Source: Terriglobia bacterium (GTDB lineage Bacteria; Acidobacteriota; Terriglobia; Terriglobales; Acidobacteriaceae). Taken from it: DNA of 64,000 nt. The notes beneath the pieces are model-generated. The model ran no database searches. It was not told the origin of the DNA and saw only the letters and a list, made by a program, of their open reading frames with translations. A program made the position numbers and the translations under genes. Positions 59,932-64,000 of this stretch are shown in pieces (the stretch's first letter is position 1; each line of letters starts with the position of its first letter). The stretch covers positions 62,001 to 126,000 of the forward strand of contig JAIQGK010000011.1 of the NCBI GenBank assembly GCA_020072645.1, given 5' to 3'.

Positions 59932-62268
59932 TCAGTGAATAATTTTGACCAAGTGGCGGTCATTTGCGATTTGCTTGACGACAGGTTCCAACCGGTCAAA
60001 GGCTTCCTGCAGAATACGCCGTGAAGTAGCAAAGCAGATACGGAGATGTCCGCTGGCGCCGGGGCCAAACCATCGCGGCGCGCCCGGAACCAGCGCAACG
60101 CGGGCTCGTTCACGCAGTTGCTGGCACAGTGTTTCTGAATTGTCACTCATGCTGCTTACGTTTGGAAACACCACATAGGTCCCTTGAGGCGGCTGCGCTG
60201 TTACACCCGGCCATTTTGCCAAACGGCCGATAACGTAATCACGCTGTGCCTGCAGATGCTGGACAAATTGTGCGAGCCACTCACGACCGTCGTTGAGCGC
60301 GGCGACGACGGCAATCTGCGACAACACCGAGACACCATAGACGGTGCTTTCAGCGTCTGAGGCGGCGACGATTTCTTTGCGCCATTGCGAGTCCGTGCAG
60401 ATCAGGCAGCCGACACGCAGCCCGGCCAAAGCAAAGTTCTTGGAGAAGCCATAAACCGTTACGGTGTTGCGGGCAATCTCCGGCGAGATCGACGCCAGGC
60501 TGACATGGTGGTGCGGAGCGTAAACAATGTCAGACCAGATTTCGTCTGAAACAATCCGCAAGCCGCGAGAGATGGCCCATTCAGCAACGCGCTGCTGCCA
60601 CTCGCGCGAATACACCACGCCCAGCGGATTGTGAGGATTGCAAAGCCAGAGCATGCGCGTGCGCGCCGTAAGGCGGGACTCCATGCCGCGAATGAAGTCT
60701 TCCGCGCTGGTGCCCAGCTCTACCCTTACGCGAACAGGCACAGCTCCGGCGCGCTGCACGGTGTGGTGCAGAAGAAAATCCACGGGATCGGGAATAAGAA
60801 CTTCGTCCCCGGCTGCCAAGCTTGCCCGGGCCAGCACGGCCATGCCAGATGCAGCGCTGTCTGTGGCGAATATCTCTTCTGCTTTGCAAGCCATCTGCCG
60901 AGTTTCGTTCATCCAGCGCGCAATCGATTCACGGAACTGCGGCAGCCCCTCGGGAGGTCCGTAGCTAAGCACGCCATCACGGACGTAACGCACAAGCTGT
61001 TCCTGAATCGCAGGACAGACCGGAAAGTCAGGATCGGCAGCGGTGAGCGGGATCACGTCAACAGGCTGCTGTGCCCAACGCATGTTGAACGCGCGTTCGC
61101 GCAGAAGATCAAGCCGGACGATGTTGTCTGAAAACGAGCCGGGCTGCGCATGGTCGGGTTCCGCTATGGGCAGCAGAATGGTGCTGCCGATTTCCGGAGT
61201 AAGGAAGTGACGCGTCAACTCACGGCCTTTGGCCACATAGGGCGCGCACTGCTCGCGCCGCTCCGTTGAATAGCGGGACAGCGCGTGCTCCAGATCAGAT
61301 GGCGCTTTCACGTTCTGTGGACGAAGATTTTCCGCCAGAGCCACAGCGTCTGCCACCGCGGAAGAAACGCCCTGACTGGTAAAGGGTGAAAGAGGATGAG
61401 CAGCGTCGCCCACGAGCACCAGATTTCCGCGATAAAAAGCGGGGACCAGATCTGTATCCAGCGGACGCCAAAGATGGGTGCGGAAAAAATCCGCGATGCT
61501 GAGAAGGTGGGGAATCGGGTCCGCCCACTCTCCGACGAGGGAGCTGACAAATTTCTTGCGCGTTTCGGCGAAACTCGCAGCATCTTCCGCAGGCTGGGGA
61601 AAGCGCTGGGAATCAAATTGCAGGTACCAGATCAGGTGCTCAGAGTCGACTGCCAACGTGCCTAGCGCAATGCCGCCGCTGACGGCATGGAATTTATTAA
61701 AGTTGTTGCTGGCCCAGCGCACGGTGCTCTTACACTTCACCATGCCAACGATCTCAAGCACCTGCGCCTGCGTGGCAGGCCAAGCGGGGAACAGGGCATG
61801 ACGCGCGCGAGAGCGGATTCCTTCCGCGCTGACATAGAGATCGGCTTTAACGTGTGTGCCGGTATTTAGGCGCGCCTGCGTCACGTTGCCCGCATCGTCA
61901 AAGTCGAGCGCTGCAAGCTCGGCGTCAAACAGGGGAGTGCTTCCGGACGGTAAAGCGCGCATCAGGGCGTCAATCAATTGGCGGCGGCGGATGCTGCGCG
62001 TGCCTGACGGCAAGGGCTGTTCATAGAGTATCTGCCCGCTGGAGCTGCGGCAAAAATAACGCTGCAGCGGAGCGCCGCTGTTTTCGCCGGTCAGGTCCAC
62101 GCCAAAACTCTGGAGACAATCAATGCCTTCCGGCATGAGGATGAAGCCCATGCCAGTTTCCTGGCCCTGGCGCATGCGCTCGTAAATCTGGCAGTGGTGG
62201 CCTTGAGCGCGCAAAGTAATTGCGCTCATCAAGCCGGCGATTCCAGCGCCAAAAATTGCGATCTCCAT
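59932..62268 (-). CDS. Fusion of FAD-dependent monooxygenase and PLP aminotransferase
   Basis: 778 residues in one uninterrupted frame. Residues 1-375 form a group A flavin monooxygenase: GAGIAG (7-12) and LVGDAAHPLSPFTSQG (285-300). Residues about 395-778 form a fold-type I aminotransferase: LSYGPPEG (435-442), NPHNPLG (544-550), SDEIWSD (574-580) and the PLP lysine K610 in GFSKNFALAGLRVG. Both active sites are complete. The linker (375-395) is short. Such a fusion suggests hydroxylation and transamination of the same amino acid or aromatic substrate in one pathway, with the aldehyde dehydrogenase and the second FAD enzyme as neighbours. Substrate unknown. Confidence 0.9.
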   Translation of the reverse strand: MEIAIFGAGIAGLMSAITLRAQGHHCQIYERMRQGQETGMGFILMPEGIDCLQSFGVDLTGENSGAPLQRYFCRSSSGQILYEQPLPSGTRSIRRRQLIDALMRALPSGSTPLFDAELAALDFDDAGNVTQARLNTGTHVKADLYVSAEGIRSRARHALFPAWPATQAQVLEIVGMVKCKSTVRWASNNFNKFHAVSGGIALGTLAVDSEHLIWYLQFDSQRFPQPAEDAASFAETRKKFVSSLVGEWADPIPHLLSIADFFRTHLWRPLDTDLVPAFYRGNLVLVGDAAHPLSPFTSQGVSSAVADAVALAENLRPQNVKAPSDLEHALSRYSTERREQCAPYVAKGRELTRHFLTPEIGSTILLPIAEPDHAQPGSFSDNIVRLDLLRERAFNMRWAQQPVDVIPLTAADPDFPVCPAIQEQLVRYVRDGVLSYGPPEGLPQFRESIARWMNETRQMACKAEEIFATDSAASGMAVLARASLAAGDEVLIPDPVDFLLHHTVQRAGAVPVRVRVELGTSAEDFIRGMESRLTARTRMLWLCNPHNPLGVVYSREWQQRVAEWAISRGLRIVSDEIWSDIVYAPHHHVSLASISPEIARNTVTVYGFSKNFALAGLRVGCLICTDSQWRKEIVAASDAESTVYGVSVLSQIAVVAALNDGREWLAQFVQHLQAQRDYVIGRLAKWPGVTAQPPQGTYVVFPNVSSMSDNSETLCQQLRERARVALVPGAPRWFGPGASGHLRICFATSRRILQEAFDRLEPVVKQIANDRHLVKIIH

Positions 62269-62480
62269 GCTGCTCCTTGCGAGTAGTGGCTTTCCTGGTC
62301 GTTCGATTTAGCGAGCTGATTGTGAATCTGCGAACTCTTCTTGCGTGAACGAGCTGCTTCAGCCTTGAAGAGTCCAACCGCAATCATCGATCAGATTAGC
62401 GGCGTTTTATAGTTGTGAAGCAAAGTGAACGAACGTTGCAAAATTTCCATCGCAATACGAGCGTTCACGGCCATTGACAA

Positions 62481-63701
62481 TCAGGAAGTTGCAGCCTGCT
62501 TCTGTTTGCTGAAGATGGCCTGCATATTTTCCGGCGAAAAAAATTCCGGCACCGGCACGGTATGCGCCAGCATTCCAAAGAACCGGCTGCGCTGCTCAGG
62601 ATTTTCCCGCAGGGCCTCCAGAAGCTGTTGCACCTCCGGCGGAGGCGGCTCCAGGGCCGCCAGCTGCGTTGTCAAATCAAAGTAGGGCAGCTCAGTGTTG
62701 TTACGTGTCTGCTCATAGGCAGCCAGCGCATCTTCCAGAGGCTGGCGGCCGCTGAAGCCTGCATGAATGGCCTCGGCCAGCCACTCAGCGCTGCCGAACG
62801 CATCTGTGATTCCGGAAGCCGTGCAGGGATCTTTCTGATAGCCCGCATCGCCCACCAGCGCCCATCCAGGGCCATAAGGCTTACGGACGTGGCTGGGAAT
62901 TGCGCCGCCCACGTAGCGCGATTCGCGCTTGCCGGCCTGTATCCGTTCCCACAACTCCGGCGCGTGCTGGGCGATGACGGCGCTGTGGTGCTTTTCAATG
63001 TTGGTGCGGACCGTAGGGAGATCACGGGCGGCAAACGCCACGCCGATGAGGGAAAGATTGTCATTGGTGTTGTAAGCAAAAATCACATTGCCGGGACGCA
63101 GCCACAGATGCCAGCCGACCATCGGAACACCGCTGTAATAGGCGTACCAGGAACCTTCCAGCGCGGGACCGGTCTTGTACTCAGGGGCTTCGACGGCCTT
63201 GGCCACCATGCTGAACATGCCATCGGCGCCAATGGTGATGCGCGCTTTCTCTGTAACCATGGGGCCATTTTTTTCATGGCCGCGAATGCCAACGACACGG
63301 CCATCTTCAAAAAGCACTTCCTGGGCGGAAAAGCCTTCGCGCAGCTCCGCCCCGGATTTCACGGCGGCATCGACCAGGATGGGATCAAGCCTGATGCGGC
63401 GCGGCGCAAACGCCTCAGTAACTCCGCCTTCCGCGGGAACGGGTGAGCCTGTAAGCGAGAATGCGCCATAATCAAAATGGTTGGTCAAAATCGGCGGGCA
63501 ATTGGAGGCTTTCAGCGTATCCAGCAGGCCCCAGCGCTTCAGCCGGGCAGATCCGGTCTGGTGCACGTAATGGTTGGAGAACGGCATATCGCTGGGAAAG
63601 GTCCCCCGATCGAGCAGCAGGACTTTGTAACCCTTGCGTGCCAATAACAGAGCGGTAGGAGCGCCGGCGCAGCGCGCGCCAACGATAATCGCGTCATACA
63701 T
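62481..63701 (-). CDS. FAD-dependent oxidoreductase, geranylgeranyl-reductase/halogenase-like
   Basis: 406 residues. N-terminal FAD motif IVGARCAGAPTALLLARKG (6-24), a variant of GxGxxG, and a second motif GDAGYQKDP (about 288-296). The TIGADGMFS segment is the middle FAD motif. It belongs to the large flavin-dependent reductase/monooxygenase family with many unannotated members. The tryptophan-halogenase WxWxIP motif is absent. It is upstream of the fusion gene on the same strand, 212 bases away. Confidence 0.85.
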   Translation of the reverse strand: MYDAIIVGARCAGAPTALLLARKGYKVLLLDRGTFPSDMPFSNHYVHQTGSARLKRWGLLDTLKASNCPPILTNHFDYGAFSLTGSPVPAEGGVTEAFAPRRIRLDPILVDAAVKSGAELREGFSAQEVLFEDGRVVGIRGHEKNGPMVTEKARITIGADGMFSMVAKAVEAPEYKTGPALEGSWYAYYSGVPMVGWHLWLRPGNVIFAYNTNDNLSLIGVAFAARDLPTVRTNIEKHHSAVIAQHAPELWERIQAGKRESRYVGGAIPSHVRKPYGPGWALVGDAGYQKDPCTASGITDAFGSAEWLAEAIHAGFSGRQPLEDALAAYEQTRNNTELPYFDLTTQLAALEPPPPEVQQLLEALRENPEQRSRFFGMLAHTVPVPEFFSPENMQAIFSKQKQAATS

Positions 63702-63897
63702 GGAATTTTTTTCCCCGGCCAGTGTCCGTTGCGATCCGAACCCGGCTATCAGTTCAGCCTTGTGCTTATTATCGTTCCCAAAATGGGATAAGCGTTACAA
63801 AATTCTTAGAAAAAAGATTAGAATTCATGAGATTTTTACCCAAGAAAACCGCAACCCGCCTGTTTTCTTTGTGCTGCGGGTGCAAAAGAGGTGGCTC

Positions 63898-64000
63898 ATG
63901 AAGACAAACCTGGAAACGATCCAAGGTATATATAAAGGCGACGCCGAACAAATTGCGAGGAACCTCCAATCCGCGCTGGCCCCGCGCTTTGAATGGACTG
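63898..64000 (+). CDS. Start of a gene cut by the window edge, possibly SnoaL/NTF2-like
   Basis: The first 34 codons from ATG 63898, with AGAGG upstream. The start NLETIQGIYKGDAEQIARNL followed by LAPRFEWT resembles the helical N-terminus of SnoaL-like proteins (IxxIYxxFxxGDxxxI...LAxDxxWT). Only partial, so tentative. Confidence 0.4.
   Translation, partial: MKTNLETIQGIYKGDAEQIARNLQSALAPRFEWT

Noticed and set aside
1-64000. CRISPR array, prophage or transposase
   Set aside because: No regularly spaced direct repeats, and no recognisable integrase, transposase or phage structural genes were seen.

Overview
The window looks like a chromosomal segment of an Acidobacteriota bacterium (class Terriglobia-like). 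The evidence is protein content and style rather than a database match: a DUF1800/DUF1501 pair, ECF sigma factor with a Ser/Thr kinase-TPR protein, LVIVD and DUF305 proteins, exported DinB-like proteins, a large PIG-L deacetylase, and many short palindromic and word-like intergenic repeats. Base composition is moderately GC-rich, with AT-rich islands such as the one upstream of the Fic gene at 25.3-25.4 kb. No prophage, insertion sequence, CRISPR array or rRNA was seen; one tRNA (Ser, UGA) is present.

Layout. 0.2-2.1 kb: HD-GYP response regulator and a family 2 glycosyltransferase overlapping by 4 bp. 2.2-4.8 kb: small winged-helix-like protein, then an HD phosphohydrolase overlapping a YwgA/SocA-like protein. 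5.0-11.1 kb: division genes ftsQ-ftsA-ftsZ and a penicillin-binding transpeptidase. 11.7-16.4 kb: secreted beta-helix protein and a large Ig-like surface protein. 16.4-21.0 kb: two divergent ECF sigma factor genes, one in an operon with a Ser/Thr kinase-TPR gene that is broken by a +1 frameshift, and a small beta-rich protein. 21.1-25.0 kb (minus strand): housekeeping order rpsP-khpA-rimM-trmD-rplS-unknown-rnhB. 25.4-31.5 kb: Fic protein with a palindromic upstream site, lipoprotein, DUF4412-like protein, hybrid histidine kinase, VOC protein and a membrane protein. 31.7-37.6 kb: PIG-L deacetylase, membrane protein, amino acid permease, MFS exporter. 37.6-42.6 kb: three exported DinB-like proteins, an unknown exported protein and a GAF-HD-GYP protein whose HD motif is degenerate. 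42.9-46.4 kb: DUF1800 and Tat-exported DUF1501. 46.8-51.5 kb: four type IV pilin-like genes ending in an 836-residue PilX-like protein. 51.6-55.3 kb: AsmA-like protein, two small exported proteins, tRNA-Ser. 55.5-58.3 kb: DUF305 and LVIVD proteins with a strong terminator. 58.5-63.7 kb: semialdehyde dehydrogenase, an FAD monooxygenase-aminotransferase fusion and a second FAD oxidoreductase. The window ends inside a possible SnoaL-like gene.

The most distinctive items are the monooxygenase-aminotransferase fusion (59932-62268), the sigma-kinase operon with its frameshift (17390-20950), the exported DinB trio with progressive loss of metal ligands, the HD-GYP protein lacking its HD aspartate, and palindromic repeats that have become part of the ftsQ coding sequence. 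All functional statements rest on reading motifs by eye; no similarity search was run.
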